This document shows positions 37,201-48,752 of a stretch of DNA of 64,000 nt, one piece after another. The position numbers and the translations under genes are program-made. Under the pieces are notes generated by a model. The model was not told the origin of the DNA, did no database searches, and was given only the letters and a program-made list of their open reading frames with translations. The number at the start of each line of letters is the position of its first letter. The stretch's first letter is position 1. The stretch covers positions 24,633,491 to 24,697,490 of the forward strand of contig NC_088310.1 in the NCBI RefSeq assembly GCF_910592395.1, read 5' to 3'. This DNA comes from Lineus longissimus (taxonomy: Eukaryota; Nemertea; Pilidiophora; Heteronemertea; Lineidae).

Positions 37201-40000
37201 TTGATAGTCTTTACAGCCAAATATTAAGTCCAGGGTATGACCATGGTATTACTTGGTGGTTGTTCCAGATTATCTATTGTGCTTCTTCAGATGACAACAA
37301 GAAAAAATCTCGTAGACATGGTAGATGGAAGCAATGATGAAAAGAAATTGTACAGCAGTTTCAAACCTGTATTTCTGTTTCATTGAAATTTTTCAAAAAT
37401 ACAAAATCATTCTTGTTGCTGCCGCATTGTTATATTCCCCATTCTTCAATCGCTCTGTATTCAGAAGAGTTTTCTTCTATAAATATTTAAGAGCTTTGAG
37501 ATTGTGTTTTATATGTTGGATTTCAAATTAATATATATGTATAATGAAATATACAGTGATGTTGTGAGTTATTGTTGCTTTTGCCAAAGGCGCCCGGTAC
37601 ACTACAATGCCACATCAAAACCTGGGGGCCTCTGTTGGTGCAACACTTATTTCATATTCATCGGAATGATCAATAGATTTTTAAAGTTTTGTGCCACGAG
37701 TTATATAATCCCACTCTGGAGTTTAATGGAAGAAAGTTTGATGCCTGAATACCTGTGCTGTAGTGTGTATCGGTTGATATGCAGAGTTGATTTTTTGCCA
37801 ACCGTATATTTTGTTCGCTGTTGTGAATTAGTATTTGCACTGATGTAAATGATAAACGCTGGCATTAAATCTTAAAGATTTGTCAACAAAAATGTTTCTA
37901 TTAATATCAAGTTGTCAACATGAAATCCTTTGATTTGCTTCTGGATGTGAAACTTGTCAGTCTCTTGAGTCACCAGAAAAGTTCTTAAAATCAATTGGTT
38001 TTCGTCATAAAAAGATAATATTAAGTAATTTGAGTTGGAATCCTGCCTTTTGACTATTTCATTCCATCCTGTCAGCATTACATATTATACATACTGAGCT
38101 ATATGTACAATCTAAGTGGAATGAATGTCTTCCAAACTGATAGTGAGAAGCACTCCTATGTGAAGTGGTTGACCATAAATTGGAGGAGAGCCACTGAAGA
38201 ATACTGGCTTCTTATGGGAAAATTAACAAGCGCTATCACATGGTGAGAATAGCTATCTGTTAGGCAGGCAATATATTCCACTTATAAGCATTGTCGGTGA
38301 TCTGGTAATTGGTGGTTGACTTACAATAGAAGTAAGGAGTCATTGGTATAATTACCCCTTTCGTGTTGACATCTTAATACACTTGCCTGTAGGAACAACT
38401 ATATTTCATGTCAGTGAAGTTTGCCAAGTCAATTTGCTTTGAAAAACCTGGCAAGAGCAATCCTAAAACACTCCCTAAAACAATATGGCACAAACACTCA
38501 TGGCTTATGTGTCATCATCAAGAAAAACACAGCTCTAGTACTGTATAGCGTGGCATATAGATACTACATCATCTTGTATCCTTGGCAATTGTCATGATTA
38601 ATGAGGGTAATCTGCCGGAAGAAGATAGGGGATATTGTTTTTGTTCTCAGACAAATGCTAATAATGTCTTATCGTGTAAGAATTGTAATTTTGAAGACAA
38701 ATATCTATAGACAGCATATATTTCTTTGGGAATTTCTCTTGATAAGTCTCAGATAAGATGGCTTCACCCACATAATGTTGAAAGTCTGCCACTCTATGTG
38801 GTGATTTTGGCAGACTCAGGATAGCCAGTCGTTTTCTGATCTGTTTGATCTTTTTATGGGTCATTTGTTTCGCTGAAGTTTTTAACGAAACGAAGAGCTG
38901 TATTGATCAAAATATCACAATATGACAACTTTAGATGACCTCTTATGACAACTTTAGATAGTTGATGCCAAACCTATTCCGTGAAATGACATCGGAAAGA
39001 AAGAACGCATTAGATGACCAATCTCTTCGTTACAGATAATTCCTTCTTCTTGGGTAGAGGTATTCTTTCGTCTAAAATGTCGCTTCAACTTTTCTTCTCA
39101 AGCAATGTTTTAAATTTTTAGTCCGCCAATCATCACTGTCAAGAATTATCTCATATTTGTTCAGTCCCAGTGGACCAAACAGCAACAACACTGTCTCAAC
39201 TGAGCATGTTGAGATATAGTTCATAATATCAATGTCAATGGAATATGAGTAGCTGTAGTCGTTAAAATGGCCATGACAAAGCTGCAACAAGGTTGTAAAC
39301 TGATATGTCAGATAAAAGGAAATAGCAATAGAAAATAAACAAGGAGAAACTCTGATTGCAGTAGGAACCTTAACATCAATAGTATCGTCCTTTTCTGTAT
39401 CCAATGCAGTGCCTGTCAGTGTTTGGAATACGAGGTTGCACATCCTAGAGGAGGCGCACAATGGTTGGTGACAATATTTGAGGTAGAGGGTTGCTGTTCA
39501 TTTATAGACATCTATTTGTATCATAAAAATGCGCACTACATGTTTGCTGGAAAAAAAGCCGAACAAATCATCTTTTCATTTGCCAATTCTTTGAACATAT
39601 CGAAGCTAATTTTGTGTGCAATGACAAACTAATTAGATGACGTCATAACAAAAATGATTTGACAAAATTCAATAACTAACCTTTATTTATTTGTTGATGA
39701 TACAAATTATAGTTCCAGAATCTGATATACTTCAATATTAATCCGTTGAATATCCGCTGAAATAGCTCAGGTGATGACAAAGTTTGTATCACAGGATGCT
39801 GACTGAATGAGCTAGGAGGGGTAATTTGGAGAAATAGTGTAATTTGAAGTTATCAATTTTGTAGTTCATTTTGAGAGTGACAATGCGGGCAGGTTAATTC
39901 TTGTATTGAGCTGATAAAGTGCCAGTTTGCCAAAACAGAATTCGGTCTATAAGCTAACAGTATTGCTTTAATGAAGTGGTTGCAGCATATCACAGTTTAC
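34236..40000. other. Long unassigned stretch with one possible terminal exon
   Basis: About 5.8 kb. At 35520 a good plus-strand acceptor (TACTTTTCTCCTCAG) is followed by 20 codons (ADFDELYYSDVMTLQAPWKL) and a stop at 35580-35582, with an AATAAA hexamer at 35701-35706, in the manner of a last exon. The evidence is too short to call. A small inverted repeat lies near 36781-36826. The rest is unremarkable. Confidence 0.4.
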
Positions 40001-40141
40001 AGTGTCTGAAGCACTCTGCCTTGTTTTCATGGCAGCGGTTAAGGTTAGGCTACCAGAACCAAAAAAAAAACTATAACCAATGAAGGTATGAAACAGGGTC
40101 TGTCCGGTGTTCAGTTGTGCTCTGATAACATTGCCAAAGAT
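40001..40141 (-). CDS. Candidate internal exon, unknown protein
   Basis: On the minus strand a very good acceptor (CAACTCACTTCCCAACAG, plus 40142 upward) opens a phase-0 frame of 47 codons starting IFGNVIRAQLNTGQTLFHTF and running to a GTAAAC donor (plus 39995-40000) that leaves phase 0: 141 nt, a symmetric exon. A second possible donor (GTAGCC) lies inside. A short Phe run and a Gly/Ser/Leu/Thr-rich stretch follow, so one hydrophobic membrane-like segment is possible. No family recognised. GC is higher than the neighbourhood. The frame remains open upstream of the acceptor and downstream to a TAA, so chance remains a real alternative. Confidence 0.3.
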
Positions 40142-42267
40142 CTGTTGGGAAGTGAGTTGCCAAAAAAGGCCTGGGAGCAGATTTGATGCTATTTCACAAG
40201 AAGCAATACAACCTACTATGGTGGTGTGAAGTATTAGCAAGATAATTTCGATTCGAATTTTGTGTGATTTGATACTGTGACCAACCCTTCCATCAATCAA
40301 TTCAGTGTGCCACAACACTCCCTTAAATGATGATCAATGAACGTGAAAGAAGTTTCATGCCACAATGCTGATTTGTAAAATCAGTGAACAAGCTAGCATC
40401 ACACCATCATGACTGTAGACCGTCTTTCTTCCTTCCACCAAACAACACCCAATTAACGCTAATGAATAAACCAATGGGAAAATTAGCGTGGAGATCACTC
40501 ACCGAGAAAAGGGCCATTTTTCAACTGGGAGTGTTGTGTGCTAATGACCAGTAGACAGGAAGGCTTGCTCCTGTTTTACAAGCTACTGTTCGCAAGTTGG
40601 ATATTGTTGATCTCGGTCGACAGGAGGCTTTGTTAATGCCTAGTGGGACATAGGCCACCAACAAAGCACCACCATCTCTGCCTGTTTTTGTCAGCTTCTC
40701 TGCTTCCTAGTGCCTCGCTGCAACGTTTTGATGTTCACCCCAAAAAATCATCAGATTTATAGTAGAGTGTGAAGGTCACCATGTCAACTATGAAAGTGTT
40801 ATGAGACCCATGGTAACGTTTGAATGGTCCGGTTTGAAAATGTCAACTACTGCTCTGCAATCTGCATCAAATGGCTCATCAGCTCGCCTCTTAATTAATT
40901 AAATGAGATGGAATCTCATTCATGGGAAATGAATAATTGGTGGAGTAATCCATGGACAATTTCACCCAGATTGAATCAATTAGTAATGACCTGTTGATGG
41001 ATGGATTGAAATTACTTTGCATGGATTTATCATTTATCTCTTTTGGTCTTTTCGTGTGGCATTTTGATTGGTCATGCGAAGCCGGAGGTCGTTGTCAATA
41101 AAAAATGTCAATGAAAAAGCTCTATCAAATGCAATCTTATAGAGTTTTAAGTCAAAAACCATACATTTTGGTATAAAATGCAGTACACTTCTCAGCATAC
41201 TTCCTCAGTGAAGAATTTATCAAATGAAGTATGCAAAGATACAATTTGCTAAGGGCTTCATCGATTTCAGACCATCAAAATGTACAAATGTATCTAAAGG
41301 CTAAACCACATGATTTGAACCGTTTATGATTATTCAATAGTTACGTTCAAAATACTTTTAAAAGAATCAAATTGCTGTTGGGGTATTTTCAAAGTTTGGT
41401 TTTTTTTAAATTACATATGAAATTGAATAGGGTGATGCTTAGTTCATGTTAGATTGCTTTTGTATTTCTGTTTCTACCCTAATTTTATCATGGGTGTGTC
41501 TGTTTGTATAAGGATAATTTTATGTAATTGTCTGTAATGTCTACTTCTGAATCCTGCTATAAGTCAAAAGTAATTATATGAGGAATTCGCTGGAATTTGA
41601 AGCCATTCGAAAGAAATACTCTATCTTTTCTGCACACAAGAACCTGTCTAGTTAAGTTCATCCTAGGGGTTTAGGTTAGGTAATAGCTGTTCTTTAATAG
41701 TGGTGTCCTGTATCCTGCACTTTGCATTGATGTGCACTATGTACTATGTTCTTCCGTATTTATCCTGGCATTTTAAGGTTGAACATTTCTTGCTCATGCG
41801 CAAGGAGTCTGAGCCAAGGGACAGAGACCATTGCATCTGGCTTCTTAGCAAGACAGTTGTCTGGAAGCTTACTTGTTTTCTTCTTGTTATTGAGCAGCTT
41901 TACTTTTCCCTTGGCTCCATAAGAAAAACCTCCATTGTGCTGAGCAGATATTTGCTTGCCATTGTGGTAAATTTGCCAAAAATATTTCTGTCAAAGAGCA
42001 TCTAAAAATAACATGTGAACACCATGAAAACAGATTTTGTCACCAACAAATAGGAAATGTCAAAGTCATCCACAATATTTATTTGTGGTTCACCTCTGAG
42101 AAAGATAATTGGCAAATCACAATGAAAAGTGGAACTTCCCAAGCTAAAGATGCCTCAGAGACCTGACATTTGATGCTGAAAAAAGTTGAGTTAGCACGGA
42201 AGGATGTGACATTATACCCCAACTTGTGTAAATCTCTCCCTGATCTGTCAGAGGAAACTTGGCTTAC
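40142..42267. other. Unassigned AT-rich sequence
   Basis: No repeat or gene supported. A 101-codon plus-strand frame (41700-42005) has no splice context. Confidence 0.45.
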
Positions 42268-42350
42268 GGTATATTGTGCCATATAAGTGCACATGGCTTT
42301 TCGCACCACATCGATTATTTTCCCTTTCCTTGAAAGTGTTCTTGCTTGTA
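42268..42350 (-). CDS. Weak candidate exon, basic segment
   Basis: On the minus strand, 83 nt between a poor acceptor (AATTGAAATAG) and a GTAAGC donor (plus 42262-42267) read as 27 codons, QARTLSRKGKIIDVVRKAMC then TYMAQYT. It is basic and helix-like. It is part of a 97-codon open frame (42079-42372). The phase at its 3' end (0) would fit the next candidate at 40001-40141. The weak acceptor keeps confidence low. Confidence 0.18.
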
Positions 42351-42503
42351 CTATTTCAATTAAAGGGCTCATTTTGTATGCAGGAAAGATCTTGACCCTG
42401 CAGTCTTCTTAGTGTGGATGGTATCCCTTTACTGGAAAAGAAGATGATAATCCACCCTTATCGTAGCTACTGTTTTTATGCCAGCAAGAAAAATATCCCT
42501 AAC

Positions 42504-42748
42504 AGGGGCAGCGGTAGCGCAGTGGAAGAGAGTCGGCCTCATGATCAGGAGTTCGTGGGTTCGACTCCCGGCCGAGTCACTGCTTAGTTCCCCTACTGGT
42601 CGAGTTCAAGTGAGCGCCTTGTGGTTGCTCTTTGAAACCCCTGATTGATTTCTGTGGAGACCGGGGTAATAATATGATATCCCAAAGCGCTTTGAGCGAG
42701 AACTATAGTGTCACAGAATTGCGCTATATAAAAGACTCATTATTAACA
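42504..42748 (+). mobile_element. tRNA-derived SINE
   Basis: A head of tRNA origin: GGGGCAGCGG start, an RNA polymerase III A box TAGCGCAGTGG (42515-42525) and a perfect B box GGTTCGACTCC (42558-42568), followed by a non-tRNA body and a 3' end AAAGCGCTTTGAGCG ... GCGCTATATAAAAGACTCAT ... TATTAACA. The A/B box spacing and tail are those of a SINE, not a functional tRNA: the head does not close into a clean cloverleaf and no terminator follows it. A short AACA repeat at both ends may be a remnant target duplication. The promoter boxes are intact, so transcription is possible. Mobilisation would rely on a partner LINE, not seen here. Confidence 0.88.
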
Positions 42749-43416
42749 TTAGATCAGCAAAAGTTTTCAATTCTGGAAAATCTTTGATCACATTTTACCA
42801 GTGGCCCGGATGAAACATCCATGAAAGTTTTTGAGACTTTCCAGACTCTTTCATGAAACATAAGTAGCTCCATTTCACCTGATTGCAACATCTCTCCTTT
42901 AACACCTTGACCTTCAGACGTTTTGTGGCTCTGGTAATGTTGTGAGTAGGTTACATTAGCTATCCTACCAAGGCAATATCATAAAGTGACAAATTGGGTG
43001 CCAGTCACAACCAAATTGTATAAAAGTAGTTTTCCTTTGATCTTAATAGTATGGTACTTGCCTCGTGCTGGTTGGTGCTTTGGGAATCGCCTGATATCAA
43101 AAAGAGATCTGGCTCACCTATGGACTGCTAATACCTGGTGCGGTGTTTGTGAAATGTGTTTGAAGTTCTTGATGGTTTCTTGCCCTTTACCAAAAGTCTA
43201 GGTAGTTGGCATTTTCATTTAATTTGAAAGTGTCCGTCTTCTTTCTTCAGTGCAAAAAGTAAAGAATCTCTAAAAGGAATGTAGAAGCATAAACTTGATG
43301 TTTTAGGCCCAGTCAGTGATGAAAATAATGGCCGTTAAAGTTTTCTTTCTGTCGTCTTATTGGTCAAAGTTGAGCAGACATGTTGTGCTCTATCTCTGTG
43401 AGATGCGGTTGTGTAA
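42749..43416. other. Unassigned spacer between SINE and MITE
   Basis: No feature supported. A plus-strand CTTCTTTCTTCAG acceptor-like site near 43250 leads into frames that stop early. Confidence 0.45.
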
Positions 43417-43817
43417 AGCCCGTTACACACGAGGGACTTCTCACCAACTCAGTTGGAATTTTAAGTCATAAAAAAACAGGTATCCAGACCAGGTAACTGA
43501 TACTTTGCCCGATTGGTTGGAGTTGCTGGCTGCACTACCGACTTGTTCTATTTCTCGACGACATCTTTTGTTTATATAAGGATTTTTTTGTTTATATAAG
43601 GAGTGTGGGGGAGAAATTTCCCCGTGTGATTCAGTCAACAACATAGTTGGGCAATATTTTGACTCTTTTGGCCTAAATAGTGCAGGACCTAAATATTGCT
43701 GGGATTATGTCTTTCGTGTGAGTGGGTGAACGACTCTCAACTTCCAGTCACCTGTGCACCTGTTCTTAATTTTAAAACCAACTAAGTTGGTGAGAGGTCC
43801 CTCGTGTGTAACGGGCT
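43417..43817. mobile_element. 401-bp PIF/Harbinger-type MITE
   Basis: Terminal inverted repeats of about 40 bp beginning AGCCCGTTACACACGAGGGA, with two mismatches between arms, flanked by TAA at 43414-43416 and 43818-43820. A 3-bp TWA/TAA target duplication with short inverted repeats is the signature of PIF/Harbinger. The interior has no transposase. It contains a 20-bp-period doublet of TTTGTTTATATAAGGA (43567-43602). The intact ends and duplication indicate a fairly recent insertion. Confidence 0.93.
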
Positions 43818-46800
43818 TAAGACATTGGGAGTCTGGACAGTCTTCTGTTTCTATTGCGGTAAACAATTCTGTTTCATGTTCCTGTCGACAAAAAATGAAC
43901 ATGGGAGTGTTTCATTTGAGTAATCCCTGCATTAACATTTATCAATTGCCGTCTCCTTCACGACGTGACAAGTGGTGTTGATTACGAGCCAGGCTAATAT
44001 TGCTTACTTTCTCAATGTCATTTAGGAAACCAACTATGGTGTAACTAATGGCCATTTGTACTTTTTGATATGTCAGCTTTATGAGAGTTTGAAAACTTGT
44101 TATGGAAATTGCTCAGAAAAATGACACTAAACATAAATGATACATTTTGTTGTTCTTTTTGAATTGTCTAAGGAGTGCTGCAGGTTGACACCTTTTTATT
44201 TTTGCAATTTGCTAACACTTTTTGGAGAAAAAAATTCAATTTGAATTTTAAATTGGACAATTACAAACTTTCTTTCGGTTTTTCCAATCAGATCTTTTTC
44301 ATACCAGTATGATATCTTGCAATGGCATAATTTCATGCATTCATAACAAAAAAACCTCGTTCATCTGGTCTACCAGACTTTCAGTCTTATCCTTTTATCA
44401 TGCTTATTGAATGCATCTGCAAGAAAAATCATCACACTCCCTAACAGTATTTTCACTTAATAAAAAGTTGAACCCTCAAGTCGGCCGTATCTCTATGGAA
44501 TATTGTCACAAAATGGATTTTTCACTCTGGTTAATATCACTTGATACAGAACGCTACCTGAGAGTGTAGGTTTTATATGAGCTGGCCGATTGTGTGGTTC
44601 TCATGCGAATACCCCCAGCTCAACTGGTAATAGAAAAACACTTATCAAGTTCGGCTTCTGGGCTGGGAGAACTAAATCTATACAGAGTTGATCAAGGCAC
44701 CGTGACAAATCTCATTTGGCCCTCACGCATGATTGGTTGAGAATAGAAAGCGCAGGCTATGAAGCATGCCGGCAGCAAATTGCTCAGGACCCGCCATAGG
44801 CCAGATATCACCAGCGGTATGGTATAGCTATAGATACATGTAAAACGGTAGCTGGCCTCATCGACTTCTGCACATTAATGAAAAGCAGTGCTGTGAGACG
44901 AGCTGCGTCATGATATGAAACATTTTATACCAAAAAGCAAGATAAGACATTTCTTTTAATTTTCCAAAAGAATATCTAATTGTGTGTAGCGTTCTTTGCA
45001 GAACATGTATATACAAATAATTAAAAGCAATCACATGTAGAGCATTTTTGTCTAAGATGCTCTTGACATGCTTATTGGCTACATTCTTAATTGGAATAAG
45101 CAGAAAGTTGAAGACAATAGCAGAATGCAGATCAGAAACACTGTAATGTCCTTTGGAATAAACTACAAAGAAGACAAAAGAGAAGAACATCAATTAATGA
45201 TGAGTCGTACTCGCGAAAGAAAGTTTATTTTAATAGTCTACGATAAAAGAAATATAAAAATTAATATCAACATGTCTTAAACGTCACCTTATGCTTACTC
45301 CACCAAAAATGCCATATATCTCGTAATCATTTTAACAGTAAAGTTGACTACCTTTGATCTTGATAAATGGATATGCTGAAGATGCTCCATTGCTCATTAG
45401 ACATGTCAGATAGACTTGACAGGTAGAATAGAAAGTCATTTAGATGTACAAACAGACAGAGGTATCGACCATAAATGTATTGATCCTCTTGGCAGCCATT
45501 CAGCAGAGGAATAAATAAATTGCCTCCTAGTGCACCTGCTCCCTAGGAATACATCTTTTTGTGTTAACATGTTAGGATTGGTCATGTACATGATTGCATG
45601 CCTTAGACATATCGAAAACATTCTGTGAAGTATAAGAAGGACAATTTATAGAGTCCTAATTCTTCTACTTCATCTTAATCTCCGTAGGCTTTTTGGGTGA
45701 AGTTCATATCACTGCAGGTCTTTATATGAACCCACAAATGTGGCAAATGCTCAGACCAAAGACCCTTTGCCCAAATGAAAATATGTTAAAGTTGGAAGTA
45801 AACTTGAATAAGCATGAGATTTTGCATTTAATCACTTTAATGAAAATTACTGCTTGTCGGCTCATGACTGACACTGAAAGCCCTTTGTCAGATCCAGGGA
45901 CAGTCTTAAATACAGATGATACCAAGCGGCTATTAAAAGGCATGCAATATAATTTGCTATGATATTCCCTAGGCTTGGAGAAAGAACATATACTTGGTCC
46001 ATGTTCCAACACGGTATCCCTTAAAGTGTTTCATTGCGAACTGTTTTTACAATCCAATACACGTTTAAGTACAAGCACCTTGCTTAGCAGAACTAGCTAT
46101 CGTTAGAATTTCTGTCTGACATGTCTGAAGTATGTTTGGACAGAAATACCAATATGATATGCTGTGTGTTGGAAGTACATTAACCTTAACATTAATCAAT
46201 TTTATTCGGCTCACTCCTTTAAAACCAGAAACACCTGTTGTCCCTGGTATCCAGACAAAGTGACATGAAGTATGGTCAACCTTTTCTGGCACCTCACAAT
46301 CAGTATAGCCATGCAGAGACCTTGTCATCATCAAGAGTATCAATTCACAATACAAACCACAGACCGGTGATGAACTCACCAGACTCTACCTCTCTAAGCC
46401 AAGTCATACGCATAGGCTATTTATGAAAGCAAGAAATGATATTTCGATGCGTGGATGTCAGTGTTGGAGGAAGATGCCCCTAACATCCAAACGATCATTG
46501 TCAACACCTTTTCCACCTGACATTCATGTGACCCTTTTATCTTTCCCAATAAAGCCTTGATGACCTAAAGATATATTCAACAATCAGCAGTATCAAAAGA
46601 CTGGTGAAATCTCTACATTATCTCCTCATTTCTGTTGGTGGGTTATGGATTACCATGTATTTACTTGACACGACTTGCATTCATCATGTGGCCGATATTT
46701 CTTCTTGAATGTTACCACGGACAATGAGGGGATCTATATACCTCAAAAGCAGGGATCTTGAGTGAGAAACTGTCTTCGGTGTCCAACTGGGCGCATTGGA

Positions 46801-48551
46801 ATTATTTTGTGGTCATCCTTTGCATTCATTGAGACTTTCCGTGGAACAATTAGTAAATAAAGGACGAAGAACTACCAAATATGCTAAGTTTATAGTGCTT
46901 AGCTGCATTCTGTATAAAACTGAATATCTTGCTCACCACAGCGTTCTTCTCAAAAAATTTACAAGAGCAGTCAAAGTGGGGCTAAAAAAACCTGGATCAA
47001 TAGCAGGCCAACAATGTTCCTTGTTTCAGTATTGAGAGTAGAAAAAAAACATTGGCAAATATTGGATAAGAAACTAACACAGCCCTGAAAATCAGCTTGG
47101 ACATGTTGGAGCGGTGAAACGGATGGATTTTTTCATCAAAATAGATAAGAATTGGGTTTTTTTTCTCAAAAGAATGTATAAGAAGGACCACATTCTTTAT
47201 GACATCATGGTGTTTTGGATACCGATACATTAACAAACAATGAGCCAGCACTTTCTCAGTTGCCTTTAACATCTTAATTGTCGATTAATTATCGTGGAAG
47301 TCTTTCGTTCACTCTTGCTTCTTGCTTTATCTACCTTTGAGAAATTGTGAAGAAATGCATGAAAATTAACTCCCACTTCAACTCTTGACAATTTGAACGA
47401 CCCAGCTGAGTTGTTGCAATGAAAGCCATCATTGACACAGTATTACTTCGCAATGACAGTTGTGGAAAACCTATGGCATGGATAATATTATATGTGGATT
47501 TATCTTTGAAAGAGTGTCACGTATATTGATGGTATATTTGTAAAATATGAAGTACATGAAATTACTAGAAAGTAAACTTCTGAGACTTGAGGGGAGCACC
47601 TGAGATAAAAATGGGGCACACAAGTGTAACAATTTTGTCACATCAGTTTCTATAACAGCAGGGTCTATTTCAAATAATTATATCGTATCAGTGTTGCATC
47701 TATCCAGGCCTGATACCAATCTGTGTGTGTCTTTAATACATATACAGCAGAGACAACTGGACCTGTGTGATTATGCCCTATGGCCCTGATGATGTACCTG
47801 TAAATTGATTGATTCCTCATCAACCCCAGCTGCTCATCCTCTTTGATAATGACTGTAATAACAATATATCAACGATTCACCTGTCTGTGTAGTCTATATG
47901 CTCTTGTCATTGATATCCTAATGGCATGGGGGAGATACTTTGATGAGGGGGTAATGATGTTCTGGCAGTGTGAAATATGTGACAAAAGCAAACTCAGGTG
48001 AAACAGAATGATATGAGTGAGGATCAGCTGTGATATCCAGTGGTTCACTTGATCATGTTTATGACGAGTTACACACGTCAAGTAATACTTAGACTCCATT
48101 GATGTCATGTGAAGAGTATCTTGACAATTACAGACGTTGACTTTAATCTTTTGAAAGCTACAGGGCTCGAGCTGACTTTATGGTTATATTGCTCAGTGAT
48201 ACACTTTTGCATTTGACACTGACATAAATCGAAATTTGATTGAAAACCCAAGTAATGTACAGCATTTTTTGCTATGGAGACTAGAGAAATTGTGTCATTA
48301 TTGCACTGTGAGGTTACACAGAACACTTGGTGGTTTAAATGAGACATAACGTCTCATTAAGTAAAACCTTAAATGCCTTACAAAGGTAGAACAGTCCATC
48401 ATCCAGCAGTTATTTTGTCCCTCACCAATAGTTGCAATTAACTCCAACCATTGTCATGTTGATTTCTTCATTAGGTATATGAGCCACTATTGCGAGAAGA
48501 AGCTTTTGCTAATGAACCAATTACAGTAGCAGGTATTGGTATTTCCTTTAC
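43818..48551. other. Unassigned stretch with overlapping frames near 45.8 kb
   Basis: Near 45693-46012 both strands stay open for about 90 codons (plus 89, minus 96) after a plus-strand CTCCGTAG acceptor, and a 104-codon minus frame follows at 46065-46379. These might be relics of an old coding insertion, but no domain is recognisable and the lengths are within chance. Elsewhere nothing is supported. Confidence 0.4.
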
Positions 48552-48702
48552 CTTTGTAAGTAATACCCCACCTGGTACCACAGACAGGTCACCATCCTTA
48601 ATGACATCCATAGATTGTCCAGAAACATCAGGGACCTTGGATGTTTGTGTGACATGCATCCCCCGAAGCCTCATTCTATGTCCAATGTCTAAGATACCTT
48701 CA
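48552..48702 (-). CDS. Candidate internal exon, strand ambiguous
   Basis: On the minus strand 151 nt (one split nucleotide plus 50 codons) run from a modest acceptor (CACAACACAAG, plus 48703 upward) to an AAG|GTAAAG donor (plus 48546-48551). The peptide starts EGILDIGHRMRLRGMHVTQT, ends SVVPGGVLLTK, and alternates hydrophobic residues like beta strands. The frame is open for about 75 codons in all and GC is raised. The plus strand is also open here: 48475-48555 sits between a TTGATTTCTTCATTAG acceptor and a GTAAGT donor and reads VYEPLLREEAFANEPITVAG plus 7 residues in phase 0. Only one can be right. Neither matches a family known to me. Confidence 0.3.
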
Positions 48703-48752
48703 CTTGTGTTGTGGGCAAATAAGTCATGTCAGATCTTTCCATATGTATTCTA

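Noticed and set aside
42504-42580. Functional tRNA gene
   Set aside because: Both promoter boxes are present, but the sequence does not fold into a clean cloverleaf, lacks a terminator after the head, and continues into a SINE body with the expected tail.
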